The notes below the pieces were generated by a model. It worked only from the letters and a program-made list of their open reading frames with translations. It ran no database searches and was not told the DNA's origin. A DNA stretch of 14,274 bases from Discostella pseudostelligera. Its lineage: Eukaryota > Bacillariophyta > Thalassiosirophyceae > Thalassiosirales > Thalassiosiraceae. Each line of letters begins with the position of its first letter. Position 1 is the first letter of the stretch. This document shows positions 1 through 7,437 of the stretch, in pieces. The stretch covers positions 1 through 14,274 of the forward strand of contig JALLBK010000689.1 of NCBI GenBank assembly GCA_036940085.1, given 5' to 3'. The position numbers and the translations under genes are program-made.

Positions 1-48
1 GCCCAGCATCCACCTACGCCCACCCACTAGATATTAGCCCAACCAGCA

Positions 49-1366
49 ATGTCCGATACTGCAAGGCGCCCTGCCTCATCTGCTGCGGCGCCCGGATATC
101 AAGGGGAAGATGAAATCATGGCTGAGCCCGACAGTAACAATATCCAAAACTTACTCCCCACCGTTCTCTCGAGACTCGCGGCTGGTCTTCCAATGCATGA
201 GCTACGCACGATCATAAAAGAGGCATGCGCTTGTGAAGATGCTCTGTAAGCAATAGTATTATTGTTGTTGTTATTTTTATCATCGATTACTGGTTTATTC
301 ATGTGCCATTTCCTGCTACCACCATCATTGTGGTTGATTAATACATCCGTCATCATCTAGAGAACGGGAAATAGAAATATTGGAAAAGGAAATCGGCGTC
401 TGTACCAAAAACTCAAAACAAAACAATGGCAAAGGAAATCAATCTGTACCTCCACTACCATTATCACCGTTGATTGAAACTACAATGATATCTATACCCC
501 GCCTCCCAATGCCGTACCAACCGGGGGGAGAACCAGGAAAAGGACACATCAACTATCTAGATTCAGCCGATGCCATGTTGGAGACGGAATTTTCCCCGCC
601 TGATCGATACTTCGCCATCTCTGCCTTGTTGGGAAGGTTACGCGAGCCGATGAAATTGCCCTATCCACCAAACAGTGTGCGTGGCGCCGCCGACTTTACA
701 TTCTTGACGAAGGCGAAGAAGAATGAACAGGAGTCGGAGGAGAGGAAACATCGATTGGCATTGGAGAAACAACAAGCATTGATACTACTGGATAAAAGCG
801 AAATTTATCATATGGAGCATCCAGATACCACGGCATTACTGGCATTGCATAAGAAAATATCATCACACAGAACTGCGGCGGTATTTCGGAAACCGGTCAA
901 TCCTGCAGAAGGTCAGTATTGCTGGGGTGGGTAGTACCTGCTTTTTCTCGGACACCTTTTGATGCTAAATTTCATTGCCTATTCACTTGTTTCTCCACTC
1001 AGCTCCTGGCTACACCGAACGAATACATTTCCCCATGGATCTTAGCCTCATTCGTAAATTGATTGTGGCCCGTGTGGTCAAATCATTTTCATCATTCCAT
1101 CAATGCGTTGGATTGATATGCCATAATTGTGTCAAGTTTAATGGTCGGTGAGTATTTTTGCTTGTTACCGTCGAATACTTATCGACATCACCTTTCATTC
1201 ACTTTCGACTTCTTGGCTTGAATACAGTGAAAGCGACTATGCCGTGATTACCAGAGAATTCGAAGATCATGTTGATGACAAGATTCTGGAAGCGGTGAAG
1301 AGCGCTGCATCAGCAGATGCAGTAGGATCAGTTCTTGCAACCACTACTGCTGAAGGCAATTCATGA
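49..1366 (+). CDS. Small bromodomain protein, four exons
   Basis: Exons 49-245, 361-911, 1003-1147 and 1228-1366 join in frame to 343 aa. The introns (115, 91 and 80 nt) begin GTAAGC, GTCAGT and GTGAGT and end in TAG, CAG and CAG. Without splicing each exon soon hits a stop, while the joined frame rebuilds a bromodomain at about residues 205-325. The ZA-loop signature PGY (251-253) and PMDL (260-263) is visible. The NCVKFN segment (291-296) corresponds to NCYIYN of BET proteins, so N296 is the expected acetyl-lysine-contacting Asn. The domain is therefore probably functional as a histone or protein acetyl-lysine reader in the nucleus. Residues 30-80 look helical or coiled-coil and charged; I do not recognise them. 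No PHD, AT-hook or catalytic domain is seen. An upstream exon cannot be excluded because only 48 nt precede the ATG. The gene converges on the next one with a 128-nt gap. Confidence 0.82.
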
Positions 1367-1494
1367 CATAACAATCTCCTGTGTCCTGTGCCGGCATGTA
1401 TTGATGCATACCGTACCCACTTGCTCTTCCACTTCCGACGCAAAGTAAATAGAATAATCTCTCACATATGCAAATATATTACTCTAATCTAAGT

Positions 1495-2724
1495 TTATTT
1501 TCGACATTGCTGCTCAGTAATCCCACCACCATCCACTCTCGGTGGCCACACCCCGTTCAGTAACTGCATGTGCTCTTCCAAAGTCTTCACATTCTTTTCA
1601 CCCAATACTTTCACGGGATCCTTCGTACTCTCATACCACTCGTCAAAGCAATGTGGACAATCTCCATTGGGCCAATCCAAGAATTCGGATAGGTTGGACA
1701 CAATATTCTGTCGTGCAATACGCACATCCTCCCCAGGCCCATAATTTTTGGTCATTATTCGATCCGTGCATATCAGTGTCCACAAACTTCGACCAGTAAC
1801 CCAATCGACTTTGTGACTATCCAAAAAGCGTGCTATCATTATCATAAATCCCCGAATGACATTTGAGTGAATGATTGGCCCACCATCCCAATCTGAATGG
1901 GAAGCTATCGTTTCGAGGAATGGACGATGCAATACCACAAATTTTATATCCACAAATGGCGAATAGGCTCGGTAGAATGCTTGCATATTCACCGGGTGTG
2001 TCATGGCTTCGGCATCATTGGCAATCTCCTCTGGTGACATGGATAACCATTCTTTTTGGCGGTGGACACGGTAAGTACGTGGATCATCCGTCTGTCCACT
2101 GGGAAACGAGGCCCACTCAATTAATACGTGTTTTTGACCATCACTGGGACAACTCTCTTCGATGACTCGCCGGACGAAGGCTGGATCATCGATGTCGGGA
2201 TTTTTGAATCCCCATTTTTTAGTAATGCCGGAAAACCAACCAAATAAGCCAGCCTTGAGTGCCGTTGGACTGGCATCGACATGGTATTGCATTCCAGTGG
2301 CAGGATCCACTTGAATTCTAGCCAGAGTCTCTATTATTGGTAGGAATCCGTGATGAGTAGCTCCTTCGACACCGGTGATGTATATTATTTGGCAATTTCT
2401 CCGCAAATCATGATTGATGAATTGGAATTGTTCGGGTGGAAGTGCGCCGTCGGAAGTGGTTTCTTGGCCAATCTCAATTGGTGCATCGTTGTGTGCATCG
2501 GAGCGTAGGGTGACAGATTTGGGATCAGCGTACTGGGAAAGATTGGCAGAGGCCAATTGCCGACGATGATCTCGAGCTTCGACCTTAGTGGGATAACTCC
2601 GTAGAGATGAGGGAGCAGGAGGTGACGACCATTGTCGTCGTCGGGTACTGATCGACGAGAACACTAATATTGATAATGACAGTGCGGCAAAGACGACGAC
2701 GATGACGGAGCGAAGACGTGACAT
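1495..2724 (-). CDS. Sulfotransferase-like type II membrane protein
   Basis: Single exon, 409 aa from the ATG at 2724. Basic residues MSRLR are followed by a hydrophobic stretch (about 6-24) and an Arg/Ser/Pro-rich stem, which suggests a Golgi/ER signal anchor with a lumenal catalytic domain. The segment IIYITGVEGATHHG (113-126) sits where sulfotransferases carry the 5'-phosphosulfate-binding loop. KFVVLHRPFLETIASHSDW (261-279) resembles the 3'-phosphate-binding strand-helix with its conserved Arg and Ser. The family call rests on these two motifs only, and the loop lacks the usual Lys/Arg, so activity is uncertain. Five Cys in the C-terminal part (319, 355, 358, 359 region, 407) may form disulfides. 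An in-frame ATG at 2892 in good context (AAAATGACC) would add a 56-residue basic N-terminal tail. I chose 2724 because the signal anchor then sits at the N-terminus. Confidence 0.68.
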   Translation of the reverse strand: MSRLRSVIVVVFAALSLSILVFSSISTRRRQWSSPPAPSSLRSYPTKVEARDHRRQLASANLSQYADPKSVTLRSDAHNDAPIEIGQETTSDGALPPEQFQFINHDLRRNCQIIYITGVEGATHHGFLPIIETLARIQVDPATGMQYHVDASPTALKAGLFGWFSGITKKWGFKNPDIDDPAFVRRVIEESCPSDGQKHVLIEWASFPSGQTDDPRTYRVHRQKEWLSMSPEEIANDAEAMTHPVNMQAFYRAYSPFVDIKFVVLHRPFLETIASHSDWDGGPIIHSNVIRGFMIMIARFLDSHKVDWVTGRSLWTLICTDRIMTKNYGPGEDVRIARQNIVSNLSEFLDWPNGDCPHCFDEWYESTKDPVKVLGEKNVKTLEEHMQLLNGVWPPRVDGGGITEQQCRK

Positions 2725-3218
2725 AAAAATGATCTCTGAACTCGGAGGGAATATTCGGCACTGGGATAAAGCGGAAGTGGAGGCGTGAGGAGGAGAGATT
2801 GGTACAGTATCTTGCCAGAGGCGGCGGCGGCGACAATGATTTCGGGTTTGTTGGGATTTGGATTTATTTGGTGGTCTGATTTCAGCGGTCATTTTGTTGG
2901 CGCCATATTTTATATTAATTCCTCCATACAATATTGGCGCCAAGCTACTATTAAGTTCCCAAATACGTGGATGCTGGATTCCAGATGTGAGAAGTGGCGC
3001 GAGAGGCAGACGGACTGGCCAAACGATTTCGCGGGAGACAATGCAAGTGGACGACTCGACTTCATTACTTACACGTGGCGGGAGTCTACCATCACTGACC
3101 AAGCAACTCCATCCTACCAACCTCTACCAACCCATCCTACCAACGCTAGATACCTTAGACCCCTTCTTATTAGTACATTAAATCAATAAGTAAAACGAAC
3201 AATATGGTCGAGGAAGGC
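2725..3218. promoter_or_regulatory. Intergenic region, sulfotransferase-like promoter and COX10 3' end
   Basis: This stretch between two minus-strand genes has no gene I can support. It is open on the minus strand but without matching protein features, apart from the possible N-terminal extension described for the neighbouring gene. It holds two TTGGCGCC palindromes (2897-2905 and 2934-2943), TTTCGCGGGAG at 3027-3037, and a CACGTG box (3072-3077) overlapping GTGGCGGGAG (3075-3084). These resemble E2F/DP and bZIP/bHLH sites. Their function is inferred from motif shape only. Confidence 0.4.
2897..2943. repeat. Pair of TTGGCGCC palindromes
   Basis: TTGGCGCCA lies at 2897-2905 and TTGGCGCCAA at 2934-2943, with 28 bases of AT-rich DNA between. 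Each 8-mer is its own reverse complement, so the pair also forms an inverted repeat. The motif fits the E2F consensus TTTSSCGC loosely. Both sit just upstream of the alternative ATG at 2892 of the sulfotransferase-like gene. Confidence 0.55.
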
Positions 3219-4769
3219 TCATTTTCCTGATGATCCCTCCACGCCCTGAGTCTCATGCTTCGATGTTAGTTCCTGCTTCGAAGCGATGGAAGTGCAAGTA
3301 CTTTCCGCAACTGCTTTTCCGATAGATATGGGGCATTTCGATCCATCAATGACTGCTTTCTTTGTCTCACTCGCCACCCAAATCTCTACATCCTCCGATG
3401 CTATCGCTTCGTGCATGCACAACTCCCTTCCTTTGGATTGGATATCATTCATGATTTTTTGCATTTTGACTAGTATCGATACTTCCGTCACCTCCTCCTC
3501 CTTCTCATCGCCCAGAGCTAACGTCACGTCATCATCAATCTTTTCATGCCACCGTCGCGAGTGAAGTAAAAACAGCATCATCAGACATGGCAAATACCAA
3601 AGGCTCGTTAAGAACACCTTCCTTGCACTGGCATTACTTCGCTCTTTGTTGAACTTGGATGCCACATGCAGAGCATAACCGTTTAGTAAAATCCCCGCGT
3701 CTACAGCAAACATTGGTGAGGTTACCTCCAACGCCGTACTGATAAATGGAAGTGATGCCAAATACAACCCATATCGTTGAATAAGACTGGCGGTACGATC
3801 TCCATTGGGATCATTCACGGCCACCATTGCAAAGCCTCCACGTTTGTAATCGGTCCGGTACATCCAATTTAATGCAAAGAAATGGGGAAATTGCCATAAA
3901 AAGAGGGTTGCACCCATGAGCATGGCCTCAGCATCCAGTAACGAACCACCCGCGGCTGTCCACCCCATGACGGGCGGTATGGCACCCACGACAGCACCGA
4001 TCCATGTATTTATTTCAGATTTCGGTTTAAGATATGTGTAAAGACCCGCGTATAATCCAATATTGCCAACACCCAGCATAGTCGTTATCGGATCGGTGCC
4101 AAGCCCAAGAATGAGACCGCCGGAAGTACCCGTGAAACATCCCAATCCCATAGCCATTTCTTTCGAAACAACCCCCGTAACTAGCGGACGATTCCCCGTC
4201 CTTTTCATACATCGATCTCGTTCAATCTCAAATATTTGATTAAATGTTGCCGCCGAACTGGCGCACAATGCCGTACCGACGGATGCTGATACAAAAGTGG
4301 GGAGGGATGTAAGTGCCAGGGCAGTGGGTCCAGCCGAAATGAAACCAAAGGCAGTGGTAGAGACTACTAAAGCTGAGAGACGGGCCTTGGAGAGTTCGGC
4401 GAGTTGTTGAGACATGCGCGTAGTATGAGTAGTGCTGATAGTGTTGGAGGATGATGTGGAGGATATGGTGTTTGTTGGAGACTGGGCATTTGATTGGAAA
4501 TCATTCTCTGAGTCATCTTTATCGATGTTGCCACTGATTCTTGACGCGAGTTGGGAATTGTCAATTGGTGTAGTAGAGTTTGACGTTGTGGTCGAGAATG
4601 GATGAGCGAGCGTTATTGGGTGGTAGTAGTAACCCCGGAGATGCACCGTCATCATCGCCGATGAAGATGGACATTCGACGATGCAGCGGTGACGACTGCC
4701 TGGTCTCGCGACACGCCAGTAATTCCGCACCTGGTGGCTAGGGAGGCTTGCAATTTGGATGCTGGTCAT
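3219..4769 (-). CDS. COX10: Protoheme IX farnesyltransferase (haem O synthase)
   Basis: Transfers farnesyl from farnesyl diphosphate to haem B, giving haem O for cytochrome c oxidase; family members are integral inner mitochondrial membrane proteins. Single exon, 516 aa from the first in-frame ATG (ACCATGACC). The N-terminal ~120 residues are Ser/Thr/Arg-rich and fit a mitochondrial presequence plus linker. The UbiA-type core starts at KARLSAL (128-134). The first prenyl-diphosphate site is N177-Q-I-F-E ... D185, followed by TGNRPLVTG (191-199), matching the eukaryotic COX10 pattern. PPVMGW (265-270), LWQFPHFFALNW (291-302) and D307-Y-x-R-G-G supply the second conserved loop, and several hydrophobic helices surround them. 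After the last helix (about residue 404) an extra ~105 residues follow, acidic and then Cys/Ser/Lys-rich, not expected in the family. The gene is divergent from gene 4. Confidence 0.95.
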   Translation of the reverse strand: MTSIQIASLPSHQVRNYWRVARPGSRHRCIVECPSSSAMMTVHLRGYYYHPITLAHPFSTTTSNSTTPIDNSQLASRISGNIDKDDSENDFQSNAQSPTNTISSTSSSNTISTTHTTRMSQQLAELSKARLSALVVSTTAFGFISAGPTALALTSLPTFVSASVGTALCASSAATFNQIFEIERDRCMKRTGNRPLVTGVVSKEMAMGLGCFTGTSGGLILGLGTDPITTMLGVGNIGLYAGLYTYLKPKSEINTWIGAVVGAIPPVMGWTAAGGSLLDAEAMLMGATLFLWQFPHFFALNWMYRTDYKRGGFAMVAVNDPNGDRTASLIQRYGLYLASLPFISTALEVTSPMFAVDAGILLNGYALHVASKFNKERSNASARKVFLTSLWYLPCLMMLFLLHSRRWHEKIDDDVTLALGDEKEEEVTEVSILVKMQKIMNDIQSKGRELCMHEAIASEDVEIWVASETKKAVIDGSKCPISIGKAVAESTCTSIASKQELTSKHETQGVEGSSGK

Positions 4770-4871
4770 GGTGAGAACTTTATCTCGATACAACACTGGC
4801 GGCGGCAGTGCTGACAATGCCTCTAAGTATCTATGGCGGCGGCATTGTCATGGTCCATGAATAATTTTTGC

Positions 4872-4886
4872 GGTCTGTCCGTCGGT
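4872..4886 (-). promoter_or_regulatory. Shared 15-mer ACCGACGGACAGACC upstream of COX10
   Basis: Read on the COX10 sense strand this is ACCGACGGACAGACC, ending 102 nt before the COX10 ATG. The identical 15-mer occurs in the sense orientation at 12651-12665, 57 nt before the bL35 ATG. Regulatory function is inferred from identity, orientation and position. Confidence 0.4.
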
Positions 4887-4908
4887 TGAAGGTTGGATGG
4901 AGGCGAGA

Positions 4909-4927
4909 TTCCCGCCATTTTCGCCAC
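4909..4927 (-). promoter_or_regulatory. Composite E2F-like module (copy 1)
   Basis: The minus strand reads GTGGCGAAAATGGCGGGAA. Copy 2 at 7206-7224 (+) reads GTGGCGAAAATCGCGGGAA, matching at 18 of 19 bases. Both halves resemble E2F/DP half-sites (GGCGAAA and GCGGGAA). Both copies lie in divergent promoters. Confidence 0.45.
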
Positions 4928-5017
4928 TTGCCTTCCCCTTCCCCAGCCCCAGCCCCAGCCAACAGCAGCAAAAAAGCGACCATGACCATGATGAATGATG
5001 AAGATCGGCAATGTAAC

Positions 5018-5224
5018 CTAAGGCAACACTAGATACAAGCACTCACATCGAACAAGCATCCTCCCGCCAATCGACACATTAGCAGTGTTGAACTTAGTCT
5101 GTGTCGGCGTCTGCGCAAGCTCCGGCAGCCAACTAAAAAAATCATCGGTGGGTGTGTACACCAGTGATTGATCTTCTGCTTTCTCCAGCATGCAAAGCTC
5201 TTCATTGATAGCTGATACCACCAT
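5018..5224 (-). CDS. Possible short ORF antisense to the start of gene 4 (doubtful)
   Basis: From an ATG at 5224 a 68-aa reading frame runs on the minus strand with balanced codon use and a soluble-protein-like composition. It includes TDDFFSWLPELAQT at about residues 27-40. A canonical donor sequence (CGAT|GTGAGTGC, near 5042) lies inside it, so it could be a first exon, but I found no convincing downstream exon before COX10. It overlaps the first 35 bases of gene 4 and contains the CTCCCGCCAAT element. It may be chance openness in a promoter, a small protein, or part of an unrecognised gene. I do not recognise the product. Confidence 0.2.
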   Translation of the reverse strand: MVVSAINEELCMLEKAEDQSLVYTPTDDFFSWLPELAQTPTQTKFNTANVSIGGRMLVRCECLYLVLP

Positions 5225-6452
5225 ACCACTCAAACGTGGTAGTGATGGAGATATTGGGGGTGGAAAAAAGGATGTCAATCACAACACCAACAGTCAACAA
5301 ACCAACAACAACAATTCGACACACAAATCTTTAGCACATGCCATCATTCCAGAGCTACCAGTATTAATGCATGGCTCTGGCGATGTTCATCCTGAACATG
5401 TTCATCCACACAGTGTGGCTGTATTAGCTCGTCTTGTTGAGAAATATGTCGCCTCCCTCGTTAGTGCCGCGTTGGATGCACAAGATGTGTTTACCGATGG
5501 ACAGGTTGTTGGGGGTGCGGCATGCTTGGGACCGCCTCCGTTTCATCATGCCATGGGTGGTGGAGTAGGAGGAGACGAAGATGCCAGTGATGATAATTAT
5601 GATGAGTACTCCTACGAAGAGAGTAATGCCATTGATGCTACGGCCAAGATGCGGAAACAAAAAGCAAAGGCATCGTCACGTAAGAAGAAAACCAAGATTG
5701 ATTATTGGGACGTACCCCTTCCACCCCCCCCTCGCCAAGCATCATCCACGGGTGGAGGGAATAATACCGACACTGATTCTTCGAATGTGTCGCAATATTC
5801 CAATGGTGACGACGATGATGACAGCGATGAGGACGATGAATTGTCAATGTTGTCATCGTACCGTCGCAATTCATCGTCTAGTGTTGCTTCAACATCATCC
5901 ATGTATGATATACAAGGAGGTTTGCCAACGCTGTTGCGTGGATTTGCACCCGTAGACTTGCACGCGAATGAACGGAGTCGAGATTATTATGTTGCCGCAC
6001 CTACTGTCATGGATGCACGATCGTTCATCTTTCCGATTTGTCATGATGCTGTCTTGTATCAACGTATTAAGGAGGTGCAGGCAAGTCGAAGAGCAATACA
6101 CAGAGATGTGGTGGATACTGCTTTGCTTGAGGTTATGAGAGAGGAGGGTGTCAAGGAGGGACGGAGGGGGGTGGTAGACACTTGGGATGCAGTTTTGGGT
6201 AGTCGAGCAAATAGGATTGGAGGGAGCAACGGTAGTTTTGCAAGTGGCGGTGGTTCATCGGCATCTCCGGGGGATAAGAAAAAGAAAAAGAAGGACGATG
6301 CCACTATTGTTGCCAATAGCGCAATCGAGAAGAAGAAAGTCGACATTAATAACAACTCGAAGAATATAGTGGTAGGCGCCGGATTGGTGGATGCAGATGT
6401 CGACCCTTCATGGCCTGGATTAAATTCGCTATCGAGAGGTAGGCTATGGTGA
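5190..6452 (+). CDS. Hypothetical acidic low-complexity protein, possible histone-fold segment
   Basis: 420 aa; product not recognised. A conserved-looking block at residues 53-105 (IPELPVLMHGSGD ... VAVLARLVEKYVASLVSAALDAQ) has the helix spacing and GD turn seen in histone-fold subunits of TFIID/SAGA (TAF13/SPT3 type). That resemblance is by eye and weak. DYWDVPLPPPP follows at 171-181. Residues 128-240 are Asp/Glu/Ser-rich with a K/R patch (154-169) that could be a nuclear localisation signal. A second ordered, charged helical block lies at 258-338, followed by poly-Lys (363-368). An in-frame TGA just upstream supports the ATG at 5190 unless an upstream exon is spliced in at the CTTTCTCCAG (ends 5187). 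A 48-nt GT-AG intron (6439-6486) could replace the last four residues GRLW by DFE, ending at 6497. A nuclear role is plausible but unproven. Confidence 0.65.
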   Translation: MQSSSLIADTTIPLKRGSDGDIGGGKKDVNHNTNSQQTNNNNSTHKSLAHAIIPELPVLMHGSGDVHPEHVHPHSVAVLARLVEKYVASLVSAALDAQDVFTDGQVVGGAACLGPPPFHHAMGGGVGGDEDASDDNYDEYSYEESNAIDATAKMRKQKAKASSRKKKTKIDYWDVPLPPPPRQASSTGGGNNTDTDSSNVSQYSNGDDDDDSDEDDELSMLSSYRRNSSSSVASTSSMYDIQGGLPTLLRGFAPVDLHANERSRDYYVAAPTVMDARSFIFPICHDAVLYQRIKEVQASRRAIHRDVVDTALLEVMREEGVKEGRRGVVDTWDAVLGSRANRIGGSNGSFASGGGSSASPGDKKKKKKDDATIVANSAIEKKKVDINNNSKNIVVGAGLVDADVDPSWPGLNSLSRGRLW

Positions 6453-6726
6453 ATAATTAATGATTACCGATCTACCAATGCGTCAGATTTTGAATAGCCA
6501 ATGATATTATATTAGTACTTAGTGAGAGAATGTCTCATCTCCCTCCAGCCCCACGCAGAAATAATGGCATAGGTGTGCATGATATATCCGCCTCTCTTGC
6601 GCAAATTGCAAATTAGTGTCGAGGTCCGGTGGGAAGATGGAAAATTTTATGAAGTCGAAGATGAATAATTCCATTCCGCATGTCAACTGCCTCCCCCAAC
6701 CTCAAATCGATGCAAAACCTACTCTA
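6453..6726. other. Convergent 3' regions, nothing recognised
   Basis: These 274 AT-rich bases lie between the convergent ends of gene 4 and SF3B5. I see no RNA gene, repeat or ORF of note. The region probably contains the two 3' UTRs and polyadenylation sites. Confidence 0.5.
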
Positions 6727-7011
6727 TCAATTGTTCAATAATTTTTCCTTCCCCTCCTCCTTACTCCCCATCGGCGGTCTCCCACACGGTTGCAACATTT
6801 TCTCTATAAACTCCAACTTCACTCGTCCCATACTCTGATTCTGTGCTACGGCATAATACGACATTTGATCGTAGTGTCCAATGTGCGAGGCTAATGTATC
6901 GCGATGCATGTTCGTTACCCACTCATATTTGGACATGTCGGCATCGCCGGTACCAATGTATTTGGCCTTCAGTTGGTCTTTGTGGATTGGTGCTCCTCCA
7001 GGAGTGCTCAT
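6727..7011 (-). CDS. SF3B5: Splicing factor 3B subunit 5 (SF3b10)
   Basis: 94 aa, single exon. This is the small subunit of the U2 snRNP SF3b complex, which contacts SF3B1 and helps branch-site recognition in the nucleus. The family pattern is clear: QLKAKYIGTGDADMSKYEW (13-31), the N.HRDTLAS.IGHYD stretch (34-48), YYAVAQNQS (52-60), and the near-invariant EKMLQPCG (70-77). Length is close to the ~86 aa of the human protein, with a slightly longer, charged C-terminus. The start is the only ATG compatible with the family N-terminus. It is divergent from the GT8-like gene. A CT-rich tract lies 38-81 nt upstream of the ATG. Confidence 0.95.
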   Translation of the reverse strand: MSTPGGAPIHKDQLKAKYIGTGDADMSKYEWVTNMHRDTLASHIGHYDQMSYYAVAQNQSMGRVKLEFIEKMLQPCGRPPMGSKEEGKEKLLNN

Positions 7012-7048
7012 GATGAGAACGAAACGATTGATAAATGTATTGAAGAGA

Positions 7049-7092
7049 TCTCCCTCTCTCCCCTCTCTCTCTCTCTCCTCTCTCTCTCTCTC
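7049..7092. repeat. CT-rich microsatellite
   Basis: A near-pure (TC)n pyrimidine tract of 44 bases with a few CC interruptions. It starts 38 nt upstream of the SF3B5 ATG, so it reads as GA repeats on that gene's sense strand, probably in its 5' UTR or core promoter. Confidence 0.85.
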
Positions 7093-7205
7093 GACGTCGC
7101 AATTGCTCGAATTGAATTAGTGGCAGCGATCCAGTGCGAGTGTGTGGCAGCAGTGGGCTGCATCATGCAACACTGCGGCGACAGCAATGGGATGGCGGGA
7201 AGAAT

Positions 7206-7224
7206 GTGGCGAAAATCGCGGGAA
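7206..7224 (+). promoter_or_regulatory. Composite E2F-like module (copy 2)
   Basis: GTGGCGAAAATCGCGGGAA, differing at one base from the minus-strand copy at 4909-4927. It is embedded in a local cluster of GGCGGGAAG and GCGGGAAG elements. Confidence 0.45.
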
Positions 7225-7437
7225 GAATGAAGTCGCGATAATAAGGCGATACGTGGGGCGAAAATGGAGTTCTCGCTGCGGACCGGTGTAAATGTAAATT
7301 CTAGGAGGGCTCGTAATACCGACGGCTTGGATGGCGGGCGGCAGGCGGGCGGGTTGTTGCAGCTTGTTCATTGATTCGACCATATTATCACAGATACAGA
7401 CCATTGGCCATTGCATCGGCCACTGCCAATCTTAACC

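Larger units (their letters stand above)
4770..5189. promoter_or_regulatory. Divergent promoter region, COX10 / gene 4
   Basis: These 420 bases separate two head-to-head start codons. The region contains the 15-mer shared with the bL35 promoter (4872-4886), a composite GTGGCGAAAATGGCGGGAA module on the minus strand (4909-4927), and CTCCCGCCAAT at 5061-5071. The segment 5018-5224 is also open on the minus strand as a coding-looking short ORF, treated separately. No TATA box is evident. Confidence 0.5.
7012..7437. promoter_or_regulatory. Divergent promoter region, SF3B5 / GT8-like gene
   Basis: These 426 bases hold a CT microsatellite (7049-7092), TGGCGGGAAG (7193-7202), the composite module GTGGCGAAAATCGCGGGAA (7206-7224), and a third GGCGAAAAT at 7257-7265. 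The 12-mer GCGGGAAGAATG is directly repeated at 7195-7206 and 7218-7229. ACCGACGG (7318-7325) matches the first half of the COX10/bL35 15-mer. No ORF here looks real. Confidence 0.5.

Noticed and set aside
2785..3189. Open plus-strand frames of 107 and 134 codons in the intergenic region
   Set aside because: Both are opposite the open minus-strand frame and dense E2F-like motifs, with no family match or coding-like codon bias.
4823..5042. Minus-strand short frames with Trp-Gly-Leu-Gly repeats
   Set aside because: They come from a simple CCCCAGCCCCAGCC sequence near 4940 and show no protein-like composition.
6439..6486. 48-nt GT-AG intron near the end of gene 4
   Set aside because: It is possible but much shorter than the confirmed introns (80-159 nt), has a weak GTAGGC donor, and changes only the last few residues. 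Kept as an alternative, not as a call.
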